Made by a program: the position numbers and the translations under genes. DNA of 64,000 nt, from the NCBI RefSeq assembly GCF_000711975.1, contig NZ_JONT01000008.1, positions 1-64,000 of the forward strand, written 5' to 3'. Source of the DNA: Desulfofalx alkaliphila DSM 12257 (GTDB lineage Bacteria; Bacillota; Desulfotomaculia; Desulfotomaculales; Desulfohalotomaculaceae). The notes beneath the pieces were generated by a model that saw only the letters and a program-made list of their open reading frames with translations, did not search any database and was not told where the DNA came from. Shown piece by piece: positions 8,507 to 17,014 of this stretch. Every line of letters starts with the position of its first letter. The stretch's first letter is position 1.

Positions 8507-8554
8507 ATTGCTTAATCCCTGCTAAAATATAAAAAAAACAAGGAGATGAAGTGT

Positions 8555-9328
8555 TTGATTGATCCCGTAGCCTTTACCATAGGATCTATTTCTGTATACT
8601 GGTATGGAGTAATTATCGCCAGTGCCTTTCTGGTGGGCATATTTCTCGCATACCGCCTTGCTCAAAGGACGGGTATAGATCCCGAGCATATTATTAACAT
8701 GGTTTTACTGGTTATCCCTGCGGCTTTCATTGGGGCAAGGCTGTATTATGTTATATTTGAATGGCATCGTTACGCCGGTAATTTTTTGGAAATATTTGCC
8801 GTACGGCACGGCGGTTTAGCTATCCACGGGGGATTAATTGGCGGTGTTCTGGCCGGCTACCTTTACGTTCGCAAACATAGGCTGCCGGTTTATAAAATTG
8901 CCGATATTTGTGCCCCCAGCGTTATACTAGGCCAGGCTATCGGCAGGGGGGGGAACTTTTTTAACCAAGAGGCCCATGGTGGCCCTGTCAGTTACGACTT
9001 TATCAGCCGATTCCCGGAGTTTATTAAAAATCAAATGTACATTTACGGTCAGTATCATCATCCCACTTTTCTTTATGAGTCCCTGTGGAACTTGTCCGTT
9101 TTTGCTTTTTTAATGATATATTGGCATAAAAAACGTTTTGAAGGCGAAATTGCCTTTTTGTATCTTGGATTATATTCACTGGGCCGTTTCTTTATCGAGG
9201 GACTGCGCACAGACAGTTTAATGTTAGGGCCAATCATGATGGCCCAGCTGGTCAGTGTAGTGTTAATTGTCATTAGTGTGTTGGCAATAGTGCATTACCG
9301 CAAAAAAGAAAAACAGCAACGGCTGTAG
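8555..9328 (+). CDS. lgt: Prolipoprotein diacylglyceryl transferase
   Basis: This membrane enzyme attaches diacylglycerol from phosphatidylglycerol to the lipobox cysteine. Seven hydrophobic segments can be traced. The family signature region runs from HGGLAIHGGLIGG (about residue 86) to GQAIGRGGNFFNQEAHG, and the conserved HPTFLYES and GRFFIEGLRTD follow. AGGAG (8541-8545) lies directly against an ATG at 8546, too close to use, so the in-frame TTG at 8555 is the better start, giving 257 residues. Lipoprotein substrates occur in the window at 48771 and 55272. Confidence 0.95.
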   Translation: MIDPVAFTIGSISVYWYGVIIASAFLVGIFLAYRLAQRTGIDPEHIINMVLLVIPAAFIGARLYYVIFEWHRYAGNFLEIFAVRHGGLAIHGGLIGGVLAGYLYVRKHRLPVYKIADICAPSVILGQAIGRGGNFFNQEAHGGPVSYDFISRFPEFIKNQMYIYGQYHHPTFLYESLWNLSVFAFLMIYWHKKRFEGEIAFLYLGLYSLGRFFIEGLRTDSLMLGPIMMAQLVSVVLIVISVLAIVHYRKKEKQQRL

Positions 9329-9349
9329 GGCCGCTGCCGCTTTATGGCG

Positions 9350-10396
9350 CTAAGGCCTGCAATTTGTTGTTTTTCTATACACCCGAAATCTTTTTATAAG
9401 GTCGCATTTTAAAGTATCTTTTAGGATTCGGTTCATCATTGTGTTATTTTCTAATATCAGCGACAGCTCAGCATGGGGGTAGCCCTTTCTCAATAGCCTG
9501 GCCATGGTCTCGTGCATCAACAGGGCCGCCACCCCTCTGCTGCGAAACTTTGGTACCACTCCTAGCACTGCAACCCGGCAGCCGTTAATAAAGCCCTTAG
9601 AGTCGATATTGGGCAAGGTGAGGCAAATACCGGCAGGCTCTCTGTTTACCTCGGCAACTAACAAGAGATCGGGTTCAGCAAAGGAACGGTAGCTGTTTAA
9701 ATAGTTTGCCGCATCCCCCACAGAAAGCTGTTTGCTTCCCCAATTACCCTGCATTGTTTGGTTATGCACGTAGGAAAGTATTTGTGCCTCCCTATGGATG
9801 TTATTAAAGTTGATCTTTCTTATTTGCACCCTTTGTTTTTTTCTGACCTTTTCAGCCACCCGGGCCAGTTTGTGGGGGAAGGGGTGCTTGTGGGTCCAAA
9901 GGTATGCCAACAGGTCTATGTATTTAGAAAAACCGGCGTACTCCAATAGATGGGAGTAATACCCCAGATTATAGGGCATATTTTGTTGGGGGGCATAGTT
10001 AAAGCCTTCTATCAGCAGACCGACGCTGTCGTTTGTATTATAGCTGACCGGGCCGGCCAGATAACCATATCCCCTTGCTTTGGCCCAGCGACAGCCGGCT
10101 ACAAACAGCTCTTTAACTGCCTCCGGGTTATTGGTGCTTTCAAAGTAGCCAAATAATGCGGTGTTCCTTTCATGGTGTTTGGGGTTGGCCATAATGGCCA
10201 CCCGGGATGTGACGATGTTATCATCCACTGCCACCAGCAAAGCAACTTCCCTGGTCGGGATCTTAAGCAGAATGTTAGCTGTTTTTTGGACGCTTGCAGG
10301 TAGCCAAAAGGGGTCCCGGTAATATATGAACTGGGGCAAGCGGACAAAAATATCAAACTCCCTATTTGTTGAAACCTGATATACATTAATCCCCAA
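9350..10396 (-). CDS. GNAT-fold acetyltransferase-like protein
   Basis: The product has about 348 residues. The N-terminal half (RLPQFIYYRDPFWLPA and GPVSYNTNDSVGLLIEGF) and a C-terminal GNAT-like core with VVPKFRSRGVAALLMHE, an acetyl-CoA-type loop, match large uncharacterised N-acetyltransferase-like proteins. The substrate is unknown. The TTG start at 10396 is preceded by GGAGTG at good spacing; this ribosome site directly follows the terminator of the upstream TtcA-like gene. Confidence 0.75.
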   Translation of the reverse strand: MGINVYQVSTNREFDIFVRLPQFIYYRDPFWLPASVQKTANILLKIPTREVALLVAVDDNIVTSRVAIMANPKHHERNTALFGYFESTNNPEAVKELFVAGCRWAKARGYGYLAGPVSYNTNDSVGLLIEGFNYAPQQNMPYNLGYYSHLLEYAGFSKYIDLLAYLWTHKHPFPHKLARVAEKVRKKQRVQIRKINFNNIHREAQILSYVHNQTMQGNWGSKQLSVGDAANYLNSYRSFAEPDLLLVAEVNREPAGICLTLPNIDSKGFINGCRVAVLGVVPKFRSRGVAALLMHETMARLLRKGYPHAELSLILENNTMMNRILKDTLKCDLIKRFRVYRKTTNCRP

Positions 10397-10408
10397 AGCA
10401 ATCACTCC

Positions 10409-10437
10409 AAAAAAAATAGGCCGGCCTAAGGCCAACC
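10409..10437 (-). terminator. Terminator after TtcA-like gene
   Basis: On the minus strand AGGTTGGCC-TTA-GGCCGGCCT followed by A and eight T. The stem has two G-U pairs. Confidence 0.7.
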
Positions 10438-10523
10438 TGAGAAATTTCCAGCTTATGCGTGGCTGGGCTTTCTTTATTGTATGGAGTTTGGGTAAATGTG
10501 TGATTGCAAATGCAATGTTTTTA

Positions 10524-11267
10524 TTAACGCATTACTTTTGGCCACAGATTGCGTGCGTCAAAGTTTTTTAGGGCTTTAACAAAGTCATCCCTCATTCGCG
10601 GGTAGCGCTTGGATAATTCTGTCACTAACTCTTTAGCTTCCTCCCGCTTAGTTTTACGGTTTGCCGGGCATGGATTATGAATGATAGGAACTTGGGCCTT
10701 ATTGGCCAATCTAATTACGTCTTTTTCCGGCAAATAAACCATTGGCCTGATGATGGTTAAGTCCGTCCTGTCAAGATAGGTGCGCGGTGAAAAGGTGCGA
10801 AATTGTGCGTTGTAGAAGAAACTCATAAAAAAGGTTTCAATTGCATCGTCCAGGTGATGGGCCAAAGCCACCTTATTGCAGCCAAACTCTTTGGCTGCAC
10901 TGTTCAAAGCACCCCGGCGCAGGTTGGCACATAAGGCACAGGGGTTTTTTTCCTGTCTGGCATCAAAGACTATTTTACCGATCTCTGCCGGTTCCACATG
11001 GAGGGTTAAATCCAGCGAACGGCAAAACTCTTGAAGCGGAGTGATGTCCATATCCCATCCCATGCCAACATGAATCGGTTGTATTTTGAAGTTGTATGGA
11101 TAATATTTTTGATAATAAGCCATCACATACAGCAAGGTACTGCTGTCTTTACCGCCCGATACCCCAATGGCTATCTTATCTCCGTCTTCAATCATTTTGT
11201 AATCGGCAATGGCCTTTACTGATTCGCTTAATACCCATCTTAAAATATTGCTTTTGTTTTTACCCAT
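10524..11267 (-). CDS. TtcA-family PP-loop tRNA thiolation protein
   Basis: The product has 247 residues. The ATP-pyrophosphatase P-loop is GVSGGKDSSTLLY (residues ~33-45). A CALCANLRRGAL motif gives the CxxC pair that holds an iron-sulfur cluster in TtcA, and a third cysteine lies in HNPCPANRKTKRE. The ALAHHLDDAIETFFM segment is typical. TtcA makes 2-thiocytidine at position 32 of some tRNAs; related clostridial proteins may act on other bases, so the exact product is an inference. ATAAGGAG precedes the ATG. Confidence 0.85.
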   Translation of the reverse strand: MGKNKSNILRWVLSESVKAIADYKMIEDGDKIAIGVSGGKDSSTLLYVMAYYQKYYPYNFKIQPIHVGMGWDMDITPLQEFCRSLDLTLHVEPAEIGKIVFDARQEKNPCALCANLRRGALNSAAKEFGCNKVALAHHLDDAIETFFMSFFYNAQFRTFSPRTYLDRTDLTIIRPMVYLPEKDVIRLANKAQVPIIHNPCPANRKTKREEAKELVTELSKRYPRMRDDFVKALKNFDARNLWPKVMR

Positions 11268-11288
11268 GATGTCTCCTTATTTAAAGAA

Positions 11289-11468
11289 TTATTTTTCGGT
11301 AAACTGCCCTTTACAAAGGGGGCAGGTGTGGTCCTTACTGCCCTTTTTCACCATTACCGTTTTCTGGCAGTGGGGGCAAATTGCGTTTTTGTATCTTAAC
11401 AATTTGTAAGGAATCATTAATATCATAAAGACAAAAATAAAAAGCCATAAATAAACTAAAAACTTCAT
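11289..11468 (-). CDS. Small membrane-anchored zinc-ribbon protein
   Basis: This 59-residue protein has one N-terminal transmembrane helix (about residues 3-21, FLVYLWLFIFVFMILMI), then a zinc ribbon with CPHC and CPLC pairs about 20 residues apart. GGGGTGGAG precedes the ATG at 11468. Function unknown; it lies immediately upstream of the TtcA-like gene on the same strand and may be co-transcribed. Confidence 0.75.
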   Translation of the reverse strand: MKFLVYLWLFIFVFMILMIPYKLLRYKNAICPHCQKTVMVKKGSKDHTCPLCKGQFTEK

Positions 11469-11564
11469 AAACTCCACCCCTTTTAACAACCAATATTTTA
11501 TCATAAAATAATTGAAAATGTGTGTTATTATTAAAGGAGCTTTTTGCATATCAATAAATTCCCA

Positions 11565-11593
11565 TTGACAAGGGATAACAAACTTGGTAAACT
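11565..11593 (+). promoter_or_regulatory. Promoter of the SAM-riboswitch operon
   Basis: TTGACA (11565-11570), 17-base spacer, TAAACT (11588-11593); the riboswitch begins about 28 bases downstream. Confidence 0.7.
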
Positions 11594-11621
11594 ATCACCA
11601 TTCAATTAAATAATCAGTGTG

Positions 11622-11769
11622 CTCTTATCCGGAGTGGTGGAGGGATCAGGCCCTATGAAACCCGGCAACCGCGTTGGCAGTGGTTAACAGGCTACAGTTA
11701 ACTGTTTTTAAACTGCTGACGAACTGGTGCTAAATCCTGCAAGGGAGTTTTCCCTTGACAGATAAGAGG
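11622..11769 (+). promoter_or_regulatory. SAM-I (S-box) riboswitch aptamer
   Basis: The closing P1 helix is CTCTTATC (11622-11629) with GATAAGAG (11761-11768). The hallmark sequences are all present: GGTGGAGGGATCAGGCCC with its kink-turn, GAAACCCGGCAACC, GGTGCTAAATCCTGC, and TTTTCCCTTGACAGATAAGAG. AAGAGGT at 11764-11770 can pair with ACCTCTT at 11789-11795 to form an antiterminator. SAM binding holds P1, frees the terminator and stops transcription. The controlled genes are the homocysteine operon at 11866-14239. Confidence 0.97.
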
Positions 11770-11787
11770 TAGCAATTTTTGTTTGCA

Positions 11788-11820
11788 AACCTCTTCTGTG
11801 TGTGAAGAGGTTTTTTACTT
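11788..11820 (+). terminator. Riboswitch-controlled terminator
   Basis: AACCTCTTC / GAAGAGGTT with a 7-base TGTGTGT loop followed by TTTT. It competes with the antiterminator formed by the 3' side of the SAM-I aptamer. Confidence 0.93.
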
Positions 11821-11865
11821 CATGCACCGAGAAAGGGCACCAAAAAGACAGGAGGTAATTTAAAA

Positions 11866-13065
11866 ATGGCTGTTGAAAAAACCTATGCTGAGATTAATGC
11901 TAAAATCAAAAGCGGCCAGGCAGTGGTGTTGACTGCCGAGGAAGTTGTTTCGCTGGTAGCTGAGAAGGGAGTTACCCAAGCGGCAAAAGAAGTGGATGTT
12001 GTTACCACCGGAACCTTTGGGCCCATGTGTTCCTCCGGTGCATTTCTAAACTTTGGGCATCCTAAGCCGAGAATGAGAATGAGCAAGGTGCTGCTCAACA
12101 ATGTGCCTGCTTATGCAGGGATTGCTGCTGTGGACGCCTATATCGGTGCCACTGAACCAACCCTGGATGACCCCTTGAACAAAAAATTCCCCGGCGAGTT
12201 TCGCTATGGGGGCGGTCATGTTATAGAGGACTTGGTGGCCGGTAAACCCGTTAAATTAAAGGCACAGTCCTATGGCACAGACTGCTACCCCCTCAAGGAG
12301 CTAGAAACAGAAATTACATTACAAGATATAAACGAGGCATTTTTATTTAATCCTCGCAATGCATATCAAAACTACAATTGTGCAGTAAACTTAAGTGACC
12401 GGACAAAGTACACCTACATGGGAATGCTAAAACCGAAACTTGCCAATGCCCATTACAGCACCTCAGGGCAGTTAAGCCCGCTGCTAAAGGACCCACACTT
12501 TTTGACCATTGGCATTGGCACCCGCATCTTCCTCGGGGGCGGTGAAGGTTATGTTGCCTGGTATGGAACACAGCACTTCCCATCGATGCTCAATGCCTCG
12601 GGTGTGGAGCTACACCCAAGCGGCGGAACCCTATCGGTGATCGGTGATTTAAAACAAATGAACCAAAGATATATTAGGGGATGCAGTTTCATAGGTTATG
12701 GATGCTCCCTTGCGGTGGGCATCGGTATACCTATCCCCGTTTTAAATGAAGAAGTTATGTATTGGGTTTCCCGTTCAGATAAAGAGCTTTATGCTCCTAT
12801 TGTAGACTACAGTGATCATTATCCCAACCGCACCGGCGAAAACCTGGGGTTTGTAAGTTATGCTGACCTAAAGAGCGGTGAAATCACCGTTAACGGTAAA
12901 AAAGTAAAAACTGCACCACTATCCAGCTATCCCATGGCGGTGGAAATTGCCACAGAGCTAAAGGAAAGAATTAAAGCCGGAAAGTTTGAACTAACCCAAC
13001 CGGTGCAGCAGTTACCGTCAGCCAAGGATAACATTGTACCCAAGTCCTTAAACGTCAAAGAATAG
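11866..13065 (+). CDS. DUF39/HcyBio family homocysteine biosynthesis protein (sulfur incorporation)
   Basis: The product has 399 residues and matches the COG1900/DUF39 family along its length. Recognisable segments are TTGTFGPMCSSGAFLNFGH, the YGTDCYPL segment, FNPRNAYQNYNCA and RGCSFIGYGCSLAVG, with several conserved cysteines. In methanogens this family, with a NIL-ferredoxin partner, converts aspartate semialdehyde to homocysteine using a sulfide-derived sulfur, without O-acyl-homoserine. Here both partners and a COG2122 gene follow directly. The SAM-I leader independently supports a role in methionine supply. ATG after AGGAGGTAA. Confidence 0.92.
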   Translation: MAVEKTYAEINAKIKSGQAVVLTAEEVVSLVAEKGVTQAAKEVDVVTTGTFGPMCSSGAFLNFGHPKPRMRMSKVLLNNVPAYAGIAAVDAYIGATEPTLDDPLNKKFPGEFRYGGGHVIEDLVAGKPVKLKAQSYGTDCYPLKELETEITLQDINEAFLFNPRNAYQNYNCAVNLSDRTKYTYMGMLKPKLANAHYSTSGQLSPLLKDPHFLTIGIGTRIFLGGGEGYVAWYGTQHFPSMLNASGVELHPSGGTLSVIGDLKQMNQRYIRGCSFIGYGCSLAVGIGIPIPVLNEEVMYWVSRSDKELYAPIVDYSDHYPNRTGENLGFVSYADLKSGEITVNGKKVKTAPLSSYPMAVEIATELKERIKAGKFELTQPVQQLPSAKDNIVPKSLNVKE

Positions 13066-13095
13066 GACGAAAAACAGTATAAAGGAGTTGTAAAA

Positions 13096-13497
13096 ATGTC
13101 ACCTAAAAAAATAATCCTAAGGTTTTCTGCGGAAACTTCTGAAAAACCGATTATTTACCACTTGGTTAAAGACTATAACCTTATGGTTAATATTATTAAA
13201 GCCCGTATTAATCCGGCCCGGGAGGGTACAATGGTGTTGGAGTTAACGGGAGACAGGTATGAAAGCGGTATTAAGTATTTAGAAGAGCAGAACATAAAGG
13301 TGCAAAAGTTGGCTGAACATGTGAACCACAACCGGCAGAATTGCACAAGCTGCGGAGTTTGTACCGATGCATGTCCAACCGGCGCCTTATTTTTAGAGCG
13401 TCCGGCCATGGAGGTACAATTTAACAGCGACAAATGTATAGTTTGTCAGATTTGTGTAAAAGTTTGCCCCGTAAAGGCCATGGAGGTTTGTTTTTAA
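13096..13497 (+). CDS. NIL-domain ferredoxin partner of homocysteine biosynthesis protein
   Basis: The product has 133 residues. An N-terminal NIL domain (about residues 1-75) is followed by two [4Fe-4S] motifs, NCTSCGVCTDACP (residues ~82-94) and KCIVCQICVKVCP (~114-126). This layout matches the methanogen protein (MJ0099 type) needed with the DUF39 protein for homocysteine formation, probably supplying electrons. It starts 30 bases after the DUF39 gene, with AAAGGAG in front. Confidence 0.92.
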   Translation: MSPKKIILRFSAETSEKPIIYHLVKDYNLMVNIIKARINPAREGTMVLELTGDRYESGIKYLEEQNIKVQKLAEHVNHNRQNCTSCGVCTDACPTGALFLERPAMEVQFNSDKCIVCQICVKVCPVKAMEVCF

Positions 13498-13498
13498 T

Positions 13499-14239
13499 TT
13501 GGAATACATGGAAAGAACATACCGCAAGCTACACCGCCAACAGGATTTAGTTCATTTTCAAGCGGTGGTTAAAGAAACCGATTTGGATGTTGCGGTGCTG
13601 CGAACACGGTTTAATGACCATTTGGTTAAATGGGTAGAAAATTTGGTCATGGAATACCGCTGCCCACTGGAGCAGTATATACAGCGCCACCCGGAATTTG
13701 CAAAAACGTTAAAGCCATTATCGCCCTTAGACGGAGCTCCTGCCATGGCTGTGGAAATGGCTGAAGCCGCTAAGCTTGCCGGCACCGGACCCATGGCGGC
13801 AGTGGCCGGTGCCTTTGCCCAGTATGTGGGGAAAAGGCTGCTTGGCCGTTCAAGGGAGGTAATAATAGAAAACGGCGGCGACATTTATATGCGCTGTACA
13901 AAAAAACGCAAAATAGGCATTTTTGCCGGGCAATCACCCTTTAGTAATAAAATTGCCCTGGAAATCCCGCCGGAGCAATCACCGTTGGGAATATGCACCT
14001 CTTCGGGCACGGTGGGTCACGCACTTAGCTTTGGCACTGCAGATGCGGTGGTTGTTCTTTCCCCTTCAGCCATATTGGCAGACGCGGTGGCAACGGCCAG
14101 TGCAAATATGGTGAAAGACGTGGAAGATTTACAAAAAGCAGTGGATTTTGCCACCTCGATAAAAGGAATAACCGGAGCGCTGGCCATAAAAGATGATAAG
14201 ATGGCGGTAAAGGGTCAGGTAAGAATAGCACCCTTGTAA
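13499..14239 (+). CDS. UPF0280 / COG2122 ApbE-like protein of homocysteine pathway
   Basis: The product has 246 residues. Motifs of the COG2122 family include GTGPMAAVAGAFAQYVGK, ENGGDIYMRC, the GICTSSGTVGHALSFGTADA stretch and DAVATASANM. In Methanosarcina a COG2122 protein takes part in sulfur trafficking to homocysteine, and its place in this SAM-controlled operon fits that. The TTG start at 13499 begins two bases after the preceding stop, with GGAGG about 13 bases upstream; an ATG at 13508 is the alternative. Confidence 0.88.
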   Translation: MEYMERTYRKLHRQQDLVHFQAVVKETDLDVAVLRTRFNDHLVKWVENLVMEYRCPLEQYIQRHPEFAKTLKPLSPLDGAPAMAVEMAEAAKLAGTGPMAAVAGAFAQYVGKRLLGRSREVIIENGGDIYMRCTKKRKIGIFAGQSPFSNKIALEIPPEQSPLGICTSSGTVGHALSFGTADAVVVLSPSAILADAVATASANMVKDVEDLQKAVDFATSIKGITGALAIKDDKMAVKGQVRIAPL

Positions 14240-14267
14240 AGTGCTCACAATAAACCGGTAAAAGACA

Positions 14268-14297
14268 GAGCCGATCTTCTAAAAAAGGTCGGCTTTT
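14268..14297 (+). terminator. Terminator ending the homocysteine operon
   Basis: AGCCGATCTT / AAGGTCGGCT stem (one G-U) then TTTT. Confidence 0.8.
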
Positions 14298-14348
14298 GCT
14301 ATAATGTAGTTAATACTACATTATTTGCTAAAAAGGAGCAAGATACAA

Positions 14349-16070
14349 ATGGGAAATGATTTTGTACTAAATGAAAAGGGTAAATTAGTTTTTCCCGACG
14401 GCTGGGAGCGATCAGTGTATCTTGTTCCCCATTCTGATATTACAATTAGTATTAACGGCCAAGCGGTAATGGAAACAACAGAGGCAAATGCTGGGGATGA
14501 AATATTATTTTCTTCCAATGCTGAGCTAGTAGAAGGTAAGGTGAAGGTAAAGATCAGCGATGATCGTTTAAAGGCCTTTGTTCAATTGGAACCGGCCATC
14601 AGAGTTCTGCCTGCCCTTGATGTTGAAGTAACAAGTACCGGTGTTTTTGTTAAAGCCGTGCCCTTGGAGAAAGAGGAATTTACATTTGAAAAGGAACAGG
14701 TCACCCAGGAACTGCAAAGGGCCGGCGTGGTCTACGGGATAGATAACCAAGCCATCGCAGATCTTGTGAAAACTCCGTCAATCGGTAAAGTGCTGGTGGC
14801 CAGTGGGAAAGAGCCGGTGCCCGGTATAGATGAATCTGTAAATGTGCTTTTTGACAGAGAATCCACTAAGCGCCCCCAAGTAATGGCTGACGGTAGGGTT
14901 GATTTTAAACAAAAACGCCTTGCTTCAGTTGAATTGGGCCAGGTACTGGCAGTAAAAACTGCCGGCAAAGAGGGTGAACCCGGTTGTGGAGTTGACGGTC
15001 AGCCCTTACCGGCGCCTGAGCATAAAAAAATATCAATGGTGGCCGGTTCCGGGGTGGTGCTCCAACAGGACGGTTTAACTGCAATAGCCTCACAAAAGGG
15101 ATTGCCCAGTCTGAAAGTTGCCGGAAACACCTGGACCTTTCAAGTAAAGCCTGTATTTCAAGTCAATGAAGTAAACTTGAGTACCGGCAACCTTGAGTTC
15201 AATGGCGACATTCGCATTAACGGTGATGTGGCCGAAGGAATGTCTGTTTTTGCTGCCGGCAATATAGATGTTGGGGGGGCCGTTTACGGAGCCAAACTAA
15301 CAGCCCTGGGTAATGTTTCGGTGGGTAAGAACCTTATTGGTTCCACCATTAATGCCGGTGGTTCTTCCCAATATCTACAAGACTTTAAATCTAAATTTAA
15401 AACTTTAGAGGAAAGCTTAAAAGAAATAATTACTTGGCTTAATGCTCTCAAAGACAAATGTGCTGAGTTAAATAAACCCTTTAGTGCCGGCCAGATGATT
15501 GTGGCCCTCATAAACAAGAAATACCAAGATACCCCTAAATTAGTGGATGAACTGAACAGTCTTTTGAAAAAGAATCAAACGGTTGTAACGGCAGAGCTGG
15601 AGAATTTAATTAGGGAACTGGTAATAAAGTATAGACGCTTAGGCTGGTTGAAAATCCAAGATATTGAAGAAGTGGATGCCCTGCGGCAGAGGATGTTAAC
15701 TGTGATGACCTCTATTGATTCAACTGACGAAAAACAAGGGGATGTTTTGATATCCTACGCAGTTAACTCAACCATCGATGCGGCCGGCAACGTTCATGTA
15801 TGCGGCAGGGGCTGTATTAATACAGTAATCAACGCCTCAGGTAACGTTGTTATTGACTCAATATTTAGGGGTGGGAACATAAACTGTAAAGGTGTCATTA
15901 AGATCAATGAGGTTGGCTCTGAGATGGGTGTTAAAACCACCTTAAAAACAACCGGCGATGCGATTAAGATCGAAAAGGCCCATCAAAACGTGATACTTAC
16001 AGCGGGAGCCCGCATTTACACTGTTAATAGTACCGAGTATAAGGTGTTTTTTAAGGAAGATGATGACTAA
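14349..16070 (+). CDS. FapA/DUF342 family protein
   Basis: The 573-residue product has an N-terminal FapA region (about residues 1-240, with repeated short beta segments). A right-handed beta-helix core follows, seen as stacked turns such as NGDVAEGMSVFAAGNIDVGG and GNVHVCGRGCINTVINASG. The helix is interrupted by a coiled-coil insert (about residues 350-460). DUF342 proteins are linked to polar flagellum assembly in Vibrio and to motility or surface functions elsewhere; no flagellar genes are nearby, so the role is open. AAAGGAG supports the ATG at 14349. Monocistronic, flanked by terminators. Confidence 0.82.
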   Translation: MGNDFVLNEKGKLVFPDGWERSVYLVPHSDITISINGQAVMETTEANAGDEILFSSNAELVEGKVKVKISDDRLKAFVQLEPAIRVLPALDVEVTSTGVFVKAVPLEKEEFTFEKEQVTQELQRAGVVYGIDNQAIADLVKTPSIGKVLVASGKEPVPGIDESVNVLFDRESTKRPQVMADGRVDFKQKRLASVELGQVLAVKTAGKEGEPGCGVDGQPLPAPEHKKISMVAGSGVVLQQDGLTAIASQKGLPSLKVAGNTWTFQVKPVFQVNEVNLSTGNLEFNGDIRINGDVAEGMSVFAAGNIDVGGAVYGAKLTALGNVSVGKNLIGSTINAGGSSQYLQDFKSKFKTLEESLKEIITWLNALKDKCAELNKPFSAGQMIVALINKKYQDTPKLVDELNSLLKKNQTVVTAELENLIRELVIKYRRLGWLKIQDIEEVDALRQRMLTVMTSIDSTDEKQGDVLISYAVNSTIDAAGNVHVCGRGCINTVINASGNVVIDSIFRGGNINCKGVIKINEVGSEMGVKTTLKTTGDAIKIEKAHQNVILTAGARIYTVNSTEYKVFFKEDDD

Positions 16071-16075
16071 GGTAG

Positions 16076-16101
16076 AACCGACCGGGGGGTCGGTTTTTTT
16101 T
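16076..16101 (+). terminator. Terminator after FapA-like gene
   Basis: AACCGACC / GGTCGGTT stem around GGGG, followed by eight T. The spacer from here to 16392 (about 290 bases) is A/T-rich and holds only the dyad listed next. Confidence 0.9.
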
Positions 16102-16325
16102 ATTTACTAATGTGAACATGGACACAAAAATAAGCAAACAATTATCAGAATATAAATGAAACAAAAATGAATATATTAGCTGTAGCGAAAAGGATAATTA
16201 ACGGCAAAGTAGTATAATAGTTTTAAATACAAAAGGGGCAGTAGCCTCAAAATTATCCTGCTATAGTAAAAATATTTTTTGCTAATTTTAAAAAAAGCAG
16301 AATTTTGGACTACAAAAACCTATAA

Positions 16326-16347
16326 TAATGTGATAAAATTTCACTAT
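16326..16347. promoter_or_regulatory. Crp/Fnr-like dyad upstream of hdrC
   Basis: ATGTGATAAAATTTCACTAT holds GTGA and TCAC half-sites separated by 7 bases, close to but one base wider than a canonical TGTGA-N6-TCACA site. It sits about 50 bases before hdrC and overlaps TATAAT-like sequence. A Crp/Fnr gene lies at the other end of the cluster. Confidence 0.35.
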
Positions 16348-16392
16348 AGATAGTGCGATAGTTGCCACTGGTTTTTAAGAGGGGGTGGGATA

Positions 16393-16998
16393 GTGAATAT
16401 AGTAACAAACCAGGGCTCGAAGGAACTAAATTTTACAAATTTTGTTCTTGAGGTTAAGGAAAGAAGTTGTCAACCGTTAGAACTGTGCTATCAATGCCAA
16501 AAATGCTCTGCGGGATGTCAAGTGGGTGATTACACAGATTTTCATCCCAGTCAAATTATTCGCATGATTCAATTTGGTTTAAAGGAGGAGGTATTAAAGA
16601 GCAAGTTCATATGGTTATGTGCCAACTGTGAAACCTGTGGCGCCAGGTGTCCCAATGGCATTTCCACTTCAGCAATCAGTGATGCTTTGCGGGAAATAGC
16701 CTTAGAAGAAAAAGTACCGGCCAGTGAAAAGAATATACCCATATTCCATGAAAACTTCTTAAATGCAGTGAAGTCCAACGGCAGGATACATGAAGCGACA
16801 ATGTTAGCCATGTATAAGCTGAAAAGCGGGGATTTATTCTCCGACATTAAGATGGGGCTGGATTTATTTACAAGAGGCAAGCTACCCCTTTTGCCTGCTC
16901 GCGTAAAAACTAAAGGTAAAATAAGACAAATTTTTAATGATGTAGACAAAACGAAAATGAGTAACTGCAGCAATAATGACAATTCCATCTCTATGTAG
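16393..16998 (+). CDS. hdrC: Heterodisulfide-reductase-like subunit C
   Basis: This 201-residue iron-sulfur protein has two [4Fe-4S] binding sets, CYQCQKCSAGC (residues ~34-44) and CANCETCGARCP (~75-86). That is the standard HdrC pattern. It carries electrons between HdrA and HdrB. GTG start after AGAGGGGG. The C-terminal 60 residues are longer and less conserved than the core. It is first gene of hdrC-hdrB-hdrA-mvhD-frhB. Confidence 0.9.
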   Translation: MNIVTNQGSKELNFTNFVLEVKERSCQPLELCYQCQKCSAGCQVGDYTDFHPSQIIRMIQFGLKEEVLKSKFIWLCANCETCGARCPNGISTSAISDALREIALEEKVPASEKNIPIFHENFLNAVKSNGRIHEATMLAMYKLKSGDLFSDIKMGLDLFTRGKLPLLPARVKTKGKIRQIFNDVDKTKMSNCSNNDNSISM

Positions 16999-17014
16999 AA
17001 GGGGGGGAGCCTAA

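Noticed and set aside
16321-16326. TATAAT at 16321 paired with TTGGAC at 16305 as an hdrC promoter
   Set aside because: Only 10 bases separate the boxes, far too short for a sigma-A promoter.
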